A stretch of DNA of 64,000 nucleotides from Planctomycetota bacterium (GTDB lineage: Bacteria > Planctomycetota > Planctomycetia > Pirellulales > Pirellulaceae). Positions 1 to 9,694 of this stretch are shown here, piece by piece; the first letter of the stretch is position 1, and each line of letters starts with the position of its first letter. Position numbers and translations under genes: made by a program. The DNA is taken from NCBI GenBank assembly GCA_029259935.1, contig JAJDEH010000038.1, positions 4,336 through 68,335 on the forward strand, written 5' to 3'. Below the pieces are notes generated by a model. That model saw nothing but the letters and a program-made list of their open reading frames with translations, ran no database searches and was not told the DNA's origin.

Positions 1-1
1 C

Positions 2-448
2 AATGCTTCGCAGCTAAGCGACGGGGCGGCGACCGTTGTCGTCGCGGGCGAAGAGCTTGCTAAATCAAGTTCGTTGCCTTGGAAGGCGCGCATTGTGGCC
101 ACGGCCACCAGCGGCGTCGAACCGAAAGATCTTTTCATCGCGCCCGTTAGCGCCATCGAAAAAGTCTTGGCCAAATCCAACCTGACGGTGGCTGACATCG
201 ACTTATTCGAACTTAACGAAGCCTTCGCCGCCCAATGTTTGGCTTGCATGCGCCCGCTGAATCTTGATTGCGACCGAGTGAACGTTCGTGGCGGTTCGAT
301 CGCTATCGGGCATCCGATCGGAGCCAGTGGAGCCCGCATTCTGGTCACGCTGCTTCATGCCTTGGCGGCACGCGGTAAACAGCGAGGCTTGGCGTCGTTA
401 TGCCTTGGTGGCGGAAACGCGGTCGCAATGATCGTCGAGATGATCTAG
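2..448 (+). CDS. Thiolase (acetyl-CoA C-acetyltransferase), C-terminal part
   Basis: The gene enters from the left edge, so only the last 148 codons are visible. It encodes the C-terminal half of a thiolase, which makes or cleaves acetoacetyl-CoA or 3-ketoacyl-CoA in fatty acid and polyhydroxyalkanoate metabolism. The visible part starts in the NASxxxDGAA segment typical of thiolases. It then has NEAFAAQ, the GGSIAIGHPIGASGAR block that carries the active-site histidine, and CLGGGNAVAM, which holds the second active-site cysteine. The frame ends in TAG at 446-448. The nucleophilic cysteine of the N-terminal half lies outside the window. Substrate length cannot be told from this part. Confidence 0.93.
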   Translation, partial: NASQLSDGAATVVVAGEELAKSSSLPWKARIVATATSGVEPKDLFIAPVSAIEKVLAKSNLTVADIDLFELNEAFAAQCLACMRPLNLDCDRVNVRGGSIAIGHPIGASGARILVTLLHALAARGKQRGLASLCLGGGNAVAMIVEMI

Positions 449-470
449 TGAACGATAACGGAGAACCGCA

Positions 471-1976
471 ATGAAACGCCGTGTTGAAGAATGCGATCGC
501 GGTGGCCGTGAACTCCAATTTCGAGCCGGGTGCGTGGCGAGTTTGATTTTGCTTGCCCTCGCCCCGACGCCCGTGATGGCGGATTCGTGCGGGCCCTTTG
601 CCAATTATTTACAGGTTGATCCCACGGGTCGCTTCTACGTCGTGATCGCCAAGACCGAAGGGTGGGGCCGCGATCCGGGACGTGGCGGACCGGTCGAGTT
701 TACGATTGCGGAACGAAAGCCAGGCAGCCCTCCGGTTTCGGCACAGGAGGATCATAATGACGGCTACGAAGTGACATCCAACCCAAAGGTGGCGCTGCGC
801 AAAGGAGACATCCGCCACGGACACGGATCGCTTGCTCGAGCACCCAGACAGATTTTGGTATCGTCGACCGGTCACGGCTTTGTGACGCTCGATGTGTTTG
901 GATACAACTACGGCAATCTGCGCAGCGACGACGCGCTGGTGGTTGTCTCGAAGGACGGCACGATTCGTCATCGAAAGTGTTTGATCGATCTGTTCGATGA
1001 AACCGAAATCGCCAACTTTCTTCATACGGCGGGAGGTGTCTTTTGGAATCGCGGCGGGTGGATTGACGAAGGCCAGCGCGAAGTCGTCGTTGTCGGTGAC
1101 AACGACGACCGCGAATTGGAACGACGGGCGATTCGTGTCATCAACTTGGAAACGGGAAGTGTCCGAGCCGGGTCGGAACAGCAAGTACTCACCGCGATCG
1201 CCGAAAAGAACCGAGGCGGCCTGAATCTCGCGCTCGAAATGGCAATTGAAATGAAGCTGGAAATCCCGCATATGAACTTGCTGAGAGTCTTGACCAGCGA
1301 GGACCTGCCAGGCGGCACTCGCGTTCGTGCGGCAGTGCTGTTTGCAAAGTTCGGTGATCTACAAGGAGCGGAGTTCGTCGCGAATGTGGCGCGAAAAAAG
1401 TCGGCAAGTTACGACGAGGGCCAGGCATATGCGATTTCACATTTGCGGGAACTATTAGGGGCGGACGCGGCTGCCATCTTGAAGGAAGTGGTTCACAACA
1501 ATCGTGACCACTATTACCATGAAGTGTGGCGAGAGTTTCGGGAAATCGGCCAAGCGTCAATTCCCACACTGGTGGAACTGCTAAAAGACGAATCCGATCC
1601 GCACGGGCAGTACTTGGCGGCCGAGTGCCTGGGCGATCTTCACGCCGCGCCCGACGGTGTCGTGCCCACCCTGATCAAGTTCCTTTCCAAAACGAAAACT
1701 CCGGATTCGCCCAACCTGCATTCTATCGCAATCTACGCGTTAAGAGACATTGGCCCTCCTGCCAAAGAAGCCCTACCACACTTGGAGAAGATCGCGCAAA
1801 CGCAAAAGACGGCATGGGAGAATGGAAATGCTGAAGCGGTCAGGCTTCAAACAAGGGAGGCCGACTCTAAACGCATCGGCTTGAGATTGGAGTACGAGCG
1901 GACTCTCAAGGCGATCCACGCGATTCGCGCGTCCGAAGATCCAACCGCCCACGAAGACTCGGGGCGGTCAAAGTGA
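471..1976 (+). CDS. Exported HEAT-repeat protein of unknown function
   Basis: This 501-residue protein starts 22 bases after the thiolase stop, so the two may share a transcript. The N-terminus has a basic stretch and a hydrophobic segment (residues about 20-36) ending in VMA, a good Sec signal peptide. Residues 38 to about 260 form a domain I do not recognise. From about 280 to 450 there are HEAT-like helical repeats; the clearest read IPTLVELLKDES and VPTLIKFLSK, each followed by a paired helix. HEAT repeats usually hold protein partners. No catalytic motif is visible. The product probably acts outside the cytoplasmic membrane. Confidence 0.75.
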   Translation: MKRRVEECDRGGRELQFRAGCVASLILLALAPTPVMADSCGPFANYLQVDPTGRFYVVIAKTEGWGRDPGRGGPVEFTIAERKPGSPPVSAQEDHNDGYEVTSNPKVALRKGDIRHGHGSLARAPRQILVSSTGHGFVTLDVFGYNYGNLRSDDALVVVSKDGTIRHRKCLIDLFDETEIANFLHTAGGVFWNRGGWIDEGQREVVVVGDNDDRELERRAIRVINLETGSVRAGSEQQVLTAIAEKNRGGLNLALEMAIEMKLEIPHMNLLRVLTSEDLPGGTRVRAAVLFAKFGDLQGAEFVANVARKKSASYDEGQAYAISHLRELLGADAAAILKEVVHNNRDHYYHEVWREFREIGQASIPTLVELLKDESDPHGQYLAAECLGDLHAAPDGVVPTLIKFLSKTKTPDSPNLHSIAIYALRDIGPPAKEALPHLEKIAQTQKTAWENGNAEAVRLQTREADSKRIGLRLEYERTLKAIHAIRASEDPTAHEDSGRSK

Positions 1977-1977
1977 T

Positions 1978-2016
1978 CTTCAGGGCCAACTAAACGTCCA
2001 TTAGTTGTTGCTGAAG
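1978..2016. terminator. Nested inverted repeat between convergent genes
   Basis: CTTCAG (1978-1983) pairs with CTGAAG (2011-2016), and inside it CAACTAA (1987-1993) pairs with TTAGTTG (2001-2007) around a 7-base loop, leaving a small internal loop. It sits between the stop codons of the plus-strand HEAT gene and the minus-strand export gene and overlaps the latter stop. The position suits a bidirectional terminator. There is no U-tract, so this is tentative. Confidence 0.4.
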
Positions 2017-3329
2017 GGATTAATCCAACGGCCCATCGCTTCCCGATAAGGCGACAGGAAGACTTCCGGAACGATGCGATCGAACGTCCGCCGGAACCAC
2101 CAGGGGCCGTCGGGATTCATGTACAGAATGTCGCCCGGCTGGACGTAGACGTTTTCGTTCCAGTCGTAGCGGGCCTTGATCAAATCGACTCGGATCAGCA
2201 GGGGCGGCCGACCTGGCACGCTGCGGTGAACCGTAACCGTGGAAGGCGAATTAATAGGATCGATGTAGCCCGCCATGGCCACTGCGGTGACGACGTCGAT
2301 ATCCCGGTCTTGCGGCAAGATTAAAGCGCCGCCCAGTCGTCGCGCGCGATCGGTCACCGAGAAGTTAATGGCTCTTACATCGCTGAGCGGGCCCACGACA
2401 AAAAACACTTCATCGCGCTGGGCCGGAATATGCACCACGTCGCCTGGCCGTAGCGTGACGTCATGCGGTTCGAGCGTCGTTTTGACGAAGGGCTGGTTGT
2501 CGATCCACAGCGTGGGCGGTTTGCCGCGAAGAGGTATCTGAAGCACGGTCGGCTTTTGCGGATCATACGCCGTGGCAAGACATGGTTGGCAGTTTGGAGC
2601 ATGTCCTGGAACCCCCTGCGCCACCATCGGTGGAAGCACCTCGAAAGCCGATGCAGGCGGGGCGGCTCGCCGATGGACTTCGATCACTTCCGCGGCAAAC
2701 TCCGTTTGACCGCCTGCCAGAGCAATCACGTTGGCCAAGTTGTTTTGGTCGGGCGCGACGGCGTACGATCCGGGATTGGCGACTTGGCCCACCACGGAAA
2801 CTTGAATCGTCGCCCTTTCCACCAGTGACACACTCACGTTTGCGCCGACTATGACACGTGAGTCGCCGCCGCCGTCATACGCGTCATCAATGGCTTGGCG
2901 GGCCATCGACAGATTCTTGCCAGCCATGTGCAAGGTGCCAATTAACGGGAGGTTGATGGTGCCATCGGCCATCACACGGGCTCTGAGTGGAGGCGAGTTT
3001 GCCTCGTCGTACAGTTTGTTTACCACGATCTCCAACGTGTCGTTAGGCGCGATCAGATAGTCGGCGGGTGGAATCGTCGATAGCGAGGCCAGATTGAGAA
3101 ACGGCGCGGTACTCCGTGTGGGGGTTCTGAATGCGACTGGTAATTGTGTGGCGGGAATCGCCGGAGAACGCAGCGGAACATAGCAGCCAGCGAGGTGCAC
3201 CAAGAGCAGCAGTGGGAAAGCGTGCAAGAGCCGCCAAGAGAACCTGGCCTTGCCGTTGTCCTCATCAGTCGTGGCGACCGTATTCGTCAATCGGTTGCCA
3301 AGTGTCGTAGCGACGTTGACCGTACTCAT
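2001..3329 (-). CDS. Polysaccharide biosynthesis/export lipoprotein (Wza-like, SLBB domains)
   Basis: This 442-residue protein resembles outer-membrane polysaccharide export proteins of the Wza/KpsD type, which form the channel for capsule or exopolysaccharide. A hydrophobic segment ends in the lipobox LAGC at about residue 45, so it should be a lipoprotein. The poly-export domain follows (DYLIAPNDTLEIVV, then ADGTINLPLIGTL). SLBB-like modules come next (VVGQVANPGSYAV, VVTAVAMAGYIDP, VQPGDILYMNPDG). About 75 residues rich in Pro and Cys are inserted between the SLBB modules. I chose the ATG at 3329, because the longer frame upstream adds 74 residues of non-protein-like sequence. No strong ribosome binding site is visible. 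No glycosyltransferases or Wzc are nearby, so it is an orphan. Confidence 0.82.
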   Translation of the reverse strand: MSTVNVATTLGNRLTNTVATTDEDNGKARFSWRLLHAFPLLLLVHLAGCYVPLRSPAIPATQLPVAFRTPTRSTAPFLNLASLSTIPPADYLIAPNDTLEIVVNKLYDEANSPPLRARVMADGTINLPLIGTLHMAGKNLSMARQAIDDAYDGGGDSRVIVGANVSVSLVERATIQVSVVGQVANPGSYAVAPDQNNLANVIALAGGQTEFAAEVIEVHRRAAPPASAFEVLPPMVAQGVPGHAPNCQPCLATAYDPQKPTVLQIPLRGKPPTLWIDNQPFVKTTLEPHDVTLRPGDVVHIPAQRDEVFFVVGPLSDVRAINFSVTDRARRLGGALILPQDRDIDVVTAVAMAGYIDPINSPSTVTVHRSVPGRPPLLIRVDLIKARYDWNENVYVQPGDILYMNPDGPWWFRRTFDRIVPEVFLSPYREAMGRWINPFSNN

Positions 3330-3724
3330 CGAACATCCACGGGAAGTTGGGCGCAGGGCGGACCAGGAAGGGCTCCATATGGACAATCGGATGAATCCCT
3401 CGATCCGGTCAAATGAGGATGATAAAAACGACCGATAGAAAGCGATCCGACCTCGGGTCGTGCCGGTTTGCTTTGTCCGGTGGAGTTTGACGGTCGTAGG
3501 GAGTGTGCCGAGAACGGATTCGTGGGCCCGGTTTGCAAGCTGATCGCACACTTTCCATGCAAGGGCGAGTTCACTCTGGCATTCAAAATTGACTCGGTGC
3601 GAACGCGAATCACCATGGCTGTTCTGTTATAAAGCTAGATAACCGTGGCGGCCATGGATGCGTCCAGCCCCTCATCGAAGTGCGCCCGTTGTCCAAATAT
3701 TGCCGTCAAGTCGAGGATTGAAGC
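3330..3724. other. Intergenic region between divergent genes
   Basis: About 395 bases separate the export lipoprotein (minus) from the sulfatase fusion (plus), so promoters for both are expected here. I could not find a pair of good -35 and -10 boxes. GAGG at 3713-3716 is a reasonable ribosome binding site for the sulfatase ATG. No gene or repeat is recognised. Confidence 0.4.
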
Positions 3725-6700
3725 ATGCGTCATTGGCCCCTAATGCGAGCGGCGATCGTCGTCAGTCTTGCCCTCTTGTCTGGCTGTTTGCCGACCGGCG
3801 CTGTTGGGTCGCAACTGAACGTGCTGTTCATCGCGGTGGACGATCTTCGGCCGGAGTTGGGGTGTTACGGTGCTGATCACATACACAGTCCTCACATCGA
3901 CGCACTTGCGGCGAGTGGCCGGCAGTTCGAGCGGGCGTATTGCCAGCAGGCGGTTTGCAATCCGTCGCGGACCAGTCTGATGACCGGCATGCGGCCGGAT
4001 TCGATCGGAGTTACCGGCAATCACTCGCATTTTCGTTCCAATCATCCCGACGTCGTCACGCTTCCTCAGCACTTCAAGAATCATGGCTATCACGCCGCCG
4101 CGATTGGCAAGATTTATCATGGCGTGTTTCCGGATGGAGCCAGCATCACCAAATGGGACACCATGGGTGACCCTGAAAGTTGGTCGGTGCCCGCGATTCG
4201 GTTCGGACCGCGGTACTACTACACCGAGGAAGGCATTGCGGCGGCGAAGAGTATTTATCACCAGGTCTACAAGCCTAAGAATCCCGGCCCGGACGATTGG
4301 ACGCGGAGACTCGTTTTCGGCCCGGCAACCGAATCGCCCGATGTGCCTGACAACACACTGTACGATGGGCAGGTCGCCGATGCCGCAGTCGAGGCCCTGC
4401 GGCAGATTGCGGGCGCGGACAAGCCGTTCTTTCTGGCAGTCGGATTCATCAAACCGCACTCGCCGTACGTCGCTCCGAAAAAATACTTCGATCGATACCA
4501 AGACGTTGCCCTGCCATCGCCCACCGAGTTCCCAATGGATGCTCCAGCCTTTGCCGGCCACGCATCCGGGGAGTTGCGCCGCTATACTGACCAGCCAAAA
4601 CGGGGCTTCATTTCAAAAGAGAATCAGCGGCGAGTTCGTCAAGCGTACTTCGCGTGTATCAGCTACATCGATGCTCAGATTGGCCGCGTCCTAAAGGAAT
4701 TGGACCGCACCGGGTTGAGCAATAACACCGTTGTCGTGCTTTACGGCGACCACGGCTATCACCTCGGCGAACAAGGGTTGTGGGGCAAGACGACTAACTT
4801 TGAACTCGATACTCGCGTGCCCTTGATTGTGCGGGCACCGAACATGAAGGCCGTTGGCCGGTCGAGCGCGTCGCTGGTTGAACTAGTCGATTTGTACCCG
4901 ACGTTGGCCGAACTTGCCGGATTGCCGCTTACGAAACAACTCGAAGGCAAGAGCTTCGCCGCGACCGTGAACGACCCGGATCACGTGACCAAGACGGTCG
5001 CGTTCAGCCAGTATCCTCGCGGCGGCGGACTGATGGGTTATTCGATGCGGACGGCAACGCATCGACTGACGCAGTGGGTGCGTCGTCCATCAGGCGAAAT
5101 TCACGCAACCGAGTTGTATGATTATGCGGAAGGGCCGGTCGAAACAAAAAATATCGCCAGCACGTCGTCAGAATTGGTCGCGAAACTCTCGCCCCGGTTG
5201 GCAACGGCTTTTGCCAGCAGCTTTGTCTCTTCATCTGGCCCTCGAAAGACGAGTAAAGAAACACCCGCACCCGCGTCGCACGGCAGTGGCGGAACCAGCT
5301 TCGAGAAAGTGAAAGCCGGCCCGTTTGATAGACTCGAAACCACGATTGGAACATGGACGCCAGTCGCTGGCAAAACCATCATTGACGACCAACACGCCAA
5401 GACGGGGAAACGCTGTTTGCAGCTTACGGGCGGCGAAAAGACGAGCATCACACTGCGGATCGCGGATGGAGTGAAAACGACGGGTGATCTGACATTTTGG
5501 GCCGAACGTTGGACGAAACGCACGCCGTTTTCCTTTCGCATTGACAAACAGACTGCACAGGGATGGAAAGAAGTTTTTAACGGCGACAAAGAAGTACGCG
5601 TTGGGCGGGCGTTCCTTTCGCACGTCCAGGTGCATCTCGGTGACGAAGGCGTCAAGCAGTTGCGTTTTACGGTCACGAGTCCTCCGAACACCGGGATCCT
5701 GGTCGATGACATTAGGATCGCGCCCGCTCGGCCACAGAAGATCGCCGTTGTCGAGGTAGTGCCTCTCACGCTGCCGGCATTGGTCGGAAGCGACGCGAGC
5801 CCGCTGTTGAAGTTGAAAGTCGAAACGACGGGACGGCTGAATCCGATTTCATTGACCGAATTGCAGACGACACTAGAAGGCACAACCGATCGTTCCGATC
5901 TCTCGTCGCTGTCTGTCTACCGTAGCGGTGAAGCCAATAGCAGCTTTTTGGCAAGCAAACAGGTTGCGCGGCTTGATGCGAAATCCTTGAGAGATGAGCG
6001 GATAGTGTTTTCCTTCCCGGCGTCTTCTTGCCAGTTGGCCGAGGGCATCAACTATTTTTGGATAGCAGGCCGGCTCGACAACCGCGCCAACATCGACCAT
6101 CGAGTTGGGGCGGCTTGCAAACAGGTCGCATTCTCTAACGGCGAAACGGCCAAACTCGATTCCGCCTGCTCCGTTCAAAGGATTGGAGTCGCCCTGCGCG
6201 ATGGCGGCGATGACGGAGTCCACACGTATCGCATCCCGGGTCTGGCGACGACCAACAAAGGCACGTTGATCGGCGTCTACGATGTTCGGCGGCGTGGCGG
6301 CGGCGACCTTCCCGGCGATATCGACGTCGGTATGTCGCGATCAATGGACGGCGGGCGAACGTGGCAGCCCATGAAGGTCATCATGGACATGGGCGATGAT
6401 CCTCGGTGGCGCTACGACGGCATTGGCGATCCCGCGGTGCTTGTTGATACAAACACCGGCACGATCTGGGTGGCCGCGACATGGAGTCACGGGAATCGCT
6501 CGTGGAGGGGTTCCGGGCCCGGGCTGAATCCCGAAGAAACCGGCCAGTTGATGCTGGTCCGCAGTGACGACGACGGCGTCACCTGGTCGCAACCGATCAA
6601 CATCACCAAGCAAGTCAAGCGGCCAGAATGGTGCTTCATCCTTCAGGGACCCGGTAAAGGAATTACGATGCGCGACGGAACGATCGTCTTTGCCGCTCAA

Positions 6701-8776
6701 TATCAGGACCCGCCGGAAGACAATCGTCTGCCGCATTCGACAATCATCTACTCGAATGACCACGGCAAGACATGGCAGGCCGGCACCGGCGCGTTCGACG
6801 ATACAACCGAGTCGCAAGTTGTTGAAGTTGAACCCGGCGTGTTGATGCTCAACTGCCGTTACAATCGCAAGGCAGTGCGAGTCGTGATGACCACCCGCGA
6901 CATGGGCAAGTCGTGGCGGAAGCACGCAACATCCGAGCGATCGCTGATCGAACCGGGATCCTGCATGGCAAGCTTGATCGATGTTGATCAAGAAGTTGGC
7001 AAAGACGTTGGCAAGTGGCTGTTGTTTTCCAATCCGGACAGCAATCGTGGACGGCATCATATCACGATCAAGGCTTCGCCGGATCGCGGCCAGACTTGGC
7101 CCAAGGAGCATCGCCTGCTGCTGGACGAAGGCAACGGCCGAGGCTACTCGTGCATGTCGATGATTGATCAGAAAACCGTTGGCATCCTGTACGAAGGCAG
7201 CCAGGCACATATGACGTTCCAGCGGATTCCGTTGGCCGATCTTGTGGGTGACGGGGCCCGGTCCGGCGGACTGCCCGCCAATTCGCGCCCGGATTCAACA
7301 AAGCAGAGCCTACAACTGCCCCGCGTATTTGGCACTCACATGGTACTGCAGGCCGATGCCGAGATTCCCGTGTGGGGCCGCGCCAAACGTGGCGCGAAAG
7401 TGACGGTGACATTCGGAGACGAAACGCAAAGTGCCTTGGCGAACGATCAGGGAGCATGGCATGTTCGTCTGAAGTCACGCGCGGCTAACGCAACTCCAGC
7501 TAGAATGCTGATCCAATCGGGTGGTGAACGAATTCAATTCTCGGACATTCTGATTGGTGAAGTTTGGATTTGCGCTGGCCAATCGAATATGGAGTGGACA
7601 TTGGACCAGTCCACCAACGGTAAAGAAGAACTATCCGCTGCCGATCATCGCGACCTTCGACTGCTGCACTTGGCCGGCGGAGCGAGTGGCAGCTACACGG
7701 CGCGGCATCTCGCCCGCCTAACGCCCGAGCGGTTTTGCGAAGGAGAATGGAAGGTCGCATCCGCCGAGTCCGCTCGCGAGTTCTCCGCGGTCGGTTGGTA
7801 TTTCGGTCGACACTTGCAGCGCGAACTCAAAGTCCCGGTTGGTTTGATCTGTCCCGCGGTCGGTGGTACGCCGGCGGAAGCATGGATTCCGCGCGAGGTT
7901 CTCGAAGCCGATCCGAAATTGAACAAACTGGTTGCCGGCAACTGGCTTGACAATGGCCGGCTGGGCGAATTTTGTCGCACGCGAGGACAGCAGAATCTGC
8001 TGCAAGCAATTCAGGCGGGCGAAGCGATTCCCGGTGACGACCTCGGTCCCAATCACTCGTTCAAACCAGGCTTCATGTGGTCCGCCGGGATCGAGCCGTT
8101 GGTGCCGTCCGCGATGCGGGGCGTCATTTGGTATCAGGGTGAGTCGAACGCCGAAACGCCGGCCCGAGTTCGCCAGCATCGCTTGCTGTTTCCCTTGTTG
8201 ATTAGCCAGTGGCGGAAGCAATGGCGACAAGGAGACTTTCCATTCCTTTTCGTTCAACTTCCCGCGCTGAATCGTCCCGCATGGCCTTCATTTCGCGACG
8301 GGCAACGCCAAGTGCTCAAGCAGCTCGAAAACGTCGGGATGGCCGTCACCATCGACACGGGCCATCCCACCAACGTCCATCCGCCTCTGAAGAAGCCAAT
8401 TGGTGAACGGCTGGCGAACTGGGCATTGGGAATGACTTATGGTTTGACAACACATGCGAACTACAAAGGGCCATTGATTGATGTCGCCGAACGGGAGGGA
8501 GGCTCAATGGTCGTCTCCTTCCGGCACGCCGGTGAAGGCCTCAACTCATGCGACGGCCAGCCGTTGCGACACTTTGAAGTCCGCGGCGACGACGGTGTGT
8601 TTCATCCCGCCAGCGCGAAAATAATCGGCAAAAGCACCATCGCGGTTTCAAGTCCGCAGGTCGACAAACCGACGCATGTGCGGTATGCGTGGCTGTCGTT
8701 TCCGAATCCAGCCGTCAACCTTGTCAACGCCGCGGGTGTTCCCGCATCACCATTCACCACGGAGCGCGCGGAGTGA
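3725..8776 (+). CDS. Sulfatase - sialidase - sialate O-acetylesterase fusion lipoprotein
   Basis: One uninterrupted frame of 1683 residues holds three enzymes. The signal peptide ends in the lipobox LLSGC (Cys21). Residues 30 to about 490 are an iduronate-2-sulfatase-like domain with metal-binding VDD (39-40) and CNPSR, whose Cys78 should become formylglycine. A beta-sandwich region and a BNR-associated N-terminal domain follow (about 510-800). The sialidase has YRIPG near residue 835 and five Asp-boxes, among them SMDGGRTW, SDDDGVTW and SNDHGKTW. From about 1190 comes a sialate O-acetylesterase of the SGNH type, with GQSNMEW near 1285 and WYQGES near 1469; its His block reads NVHPP near 1550, where D-[IL]-HP is more usual. 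Together it could strip sulfate, O-acetyl and sialic acid from mucin-like or algal glycans at the cell surface. The start has GAGG eight bases upstream. Confidence 0.9.
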   Translation: MRHWPLMRAAIVVSLALLSGCLPTGAVGSQLNVLFIAVDDLRPELGCYGADHIHSPHIDALAASGRQFERAYCQQAVCNPSRTSLMTGMRPDSIGVTGNHSHFRSNHPDVVTLPQHFKNHGYHAAAIGKIYHGVFPDGASITKWDTMGDPESWSVPAIRFGPRYYYTEEGIAAAKSIYHQVYKPKNPGPDDWTRRLVFGPATESPDVPDNTLYDGQVADAAVEALRQIAGADKPFFLAVGFIKPHSPYVAPKKYFDRYQDVALPSPTEFPMDAPAFAGHASGELRRYTDQPKRGFISKENQRRVRQAYFACISYIDAQIGRVLKELDRTGLSNNTVVVLYGDHGYHLGEQGLWGKTTNFELDTRVPLIVRAPNMKAVGRSSASLVELVDLYPTLAELAGLPLTKQLEGKSFAATVNDPDHVTKTVAFSQYPRGGGLMGYSMRTATHRLTQWVRRPSGEIHATELYDYAEGPVETKNIASTSSELVAKLSPRLATAFASSFVSSSGPRKTSKETPAPASHGSGGTSFEKVKAGPFDRLETTIGTWTPVAGKTIIDDQHAKTGKRCLQLTGGEKTSITLRIADGVKTTGDLTFWAERWTKRTPFSFRIDKQTAQGWKEVFNGDKEVRVGRAFLSHVQVHLGDEGVKQLRFTVTSPPNTGILVDDIRIAPARPQKIAVVEVVPLTLPALVGSDASPLLKLKVETTGRLNPISLTELQTTLEGTTDRSDLSSLSVYRSGEANSSFLASKQVARLDAKSLRDERIVFSFPASSCQLAEGINYFWIAGRLDNRANIDHRVGAACKQVAFSNGETAKLDSACSVQRIGVALRDGGDDGVHTYRIPGLATTNKGTLIGVYDVRRRGGGDLPGDIDVGMSRSMDGGRTWQPMKVIMDMGDDPRWRYDGIGDPAVLVDTNTGTIWVAATWSHGNRSWRGSGPGLNPEETGQLMLVRSDDDGVTWSQPINITKQVKRPEWCFILQGPGKGITMRDGTIVFAAQYQDPPEDNRLPHSTIIYSNDHGKTWQAGTGAFDDTTESQVVEVEPGVLMLNCRYNRKAVRVVMTTRDMGKSWRKHATSERSLIEPGSCMASLIDVDQEVGKDVGKWLLFSNPDSNRGRHHITIKASPDRGQTWPKEHRLLLDEGNGRGYSCMSMIDQKTVGILYEGSQAHMTFQRIPLADLVGDGARSGGLPANSRPDSTKQSLQLPRVFGTHMVLQADAEIPVWGRAKRGAKVTVTFGDETQSALANDQGAWHVRLKSRAANATPARMLIQSGGERIQFSDILIGEVWICAGQSNMEWTLDQSTNGKEELSAADHRDLRLLHLAGGASGSYTARHLARLTPERFCEGEWKVASAESAREFSAVGWYFGRHLQRELKVPVGLICPAVGGTPAEAWIPREVLEADPKLNKLVAGNWLDNGRLGEFCRTRGQQNLLQAIQAGEAIPGDDLGPNHSFKPGFMWSAGIEPLVPSAMRGVIWYQGESNAETPARVRQHRLLFPLLISQWRKQWRQGDFPFLFVQLPALNRPAWPSFRDGQRQVLKQLENVGMAVTIDTGHPTNVHPPLKKPIGERLANWALGMTYGLTTHANYKGPLIDVAEREGGSMVVSFRHAGEGLNSCDGQPLRHFEVRGDDGVFHPASAKIIGKSTIAVSSPQVDKPTHVRYAWLSFPNPAVNLVNAAGVPASPFTTERAE

Positions 8777-8778
8777 AA

Positions 8779-9537
8779 ATGAGTACGCCAGTCGAAGAGC
8801 TAAGACAACGATTTCGAGCGGATGGATACGTCGCGCTACCGGGATTCCTAGATGAGCAGGAACTGGCTGAGCTGCGGGAGAACGTGGCCCGATTCATCGA
8901 CCAAGTCGCTCCGACGATGCCTCGCGAAGAAGTCTTCTACGAAAGCAAGGCGGACCGCGGCACGCTCAAACAGTTGCAGCGGATGTTTGAGCATGACGGC
9001 TACTTCCAAGATCTGATGTTCGGCGGCCGGTTCGAGCAGCTCGCGGCGACGCTGCTCGAAGATGACGTTCGCGGCGTCAACTTGCAGTACTTCAACAAGC
9101 CGCCCAGCGTTGGCCAACCAACTCCCGCCCATCAGGACGGCTACTACTTCATGCTCGAACCAAATGAAGCGGTCACCATGTGGCTGGCGCTGGAGGACGT
9201 GGACGAAGAGAATGGTTGCGTTCGCTACGTGCGTGGATCGCACTTGCAAGGGTTGCGCCCGCACGGCCGGACGCAGACGCTGGGATTCTCACAGGGAATA
9301 CTCGATTTCGGCACGGACGTGGACAAGCAAAACGAAGTTGCCATTTCCGCTCGTCCCGGCGATTTGCTGGCTCATCACGCGCTGACAGTTCACCGGGCGG
9401 ACGGAAACGGGTCGAATACCCGAAGTCGGCAGGCGCTGGGATTCGTCTACTTCTCAAAGGCTGCGCGCGAGAGCGATGAGAGAGAGCGCCGGCACGCCGC
9501 CCTGATGGAAGAACTGCGGAACACCGGGAAAGTTTAA
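8779..9537 (+). CDS. Phytanoyl-CoA dioxygenase (PhyH) family protein
   Basis: This 252-residue protein belongs to the PhyH family of Fe(II)/2-oxoglutarate dioxygenases, which hydroxylate small molecules in the cytoplasm. The double-stranded beta-helix is visible. AHQDGYY supplies the first His and the Asp of the iron site, HALTVHRADGNGS supplies the distal His, and the Arg in NTRSRQALGFVY should bind 2-oxoglutarate. The ATG at 8779 lies two bases after the stop of the fusion enzyme and has GGAG within that gene's last codons, so translation is probably coupled. The longer upstream frame is unlikely to be used. The substrate is unknown; the coupling suggests a product of glycan breakdown. Confidence 0.87.
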   Translation: MSTPVEELRQRFRADGYVALPGFLDEQELAELRENVARFIDQVAPTMPREEVFYESKADRGTLKQLQRMFEHDGYFQDLMFGGRFEQLAATLLEDDVRGVNLQYFNKPPSVGQPTPAHQDGYYFMLEPNEAVTMWLALEDVDEENGCVRYVRGSHLQGLRPHGRTQTLGFSQGILDFGTDVDKQNEVAISARPGDLLAHHALTVHRADGNGSNTRSRQALGFVYFSKAARESDERERRHAALMEELRNTGKV

Positions 9538-9694
9538 TTCCTCCTGCTCCATTCTCTTTGGCAAGGCGCGGCGGCGGCATTCACATTGAATGGCGTCAGA
9601 AAAAACGTGGGTCGGCACAGGCGAAACCCCCCTGAATTCGCGGATGCCGGAACTTCGTCGCTTCACTCCTCGGTCCGGCCTATTCGTCGAGCCG

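Noticed and set aside
3740..4561. Long minus-strand frame inside the sulfatase domain
   Set aside because: It is antisense to a region with clear sulfatase motifs, has an Arg-rich, low-complexity composition and matches no family.
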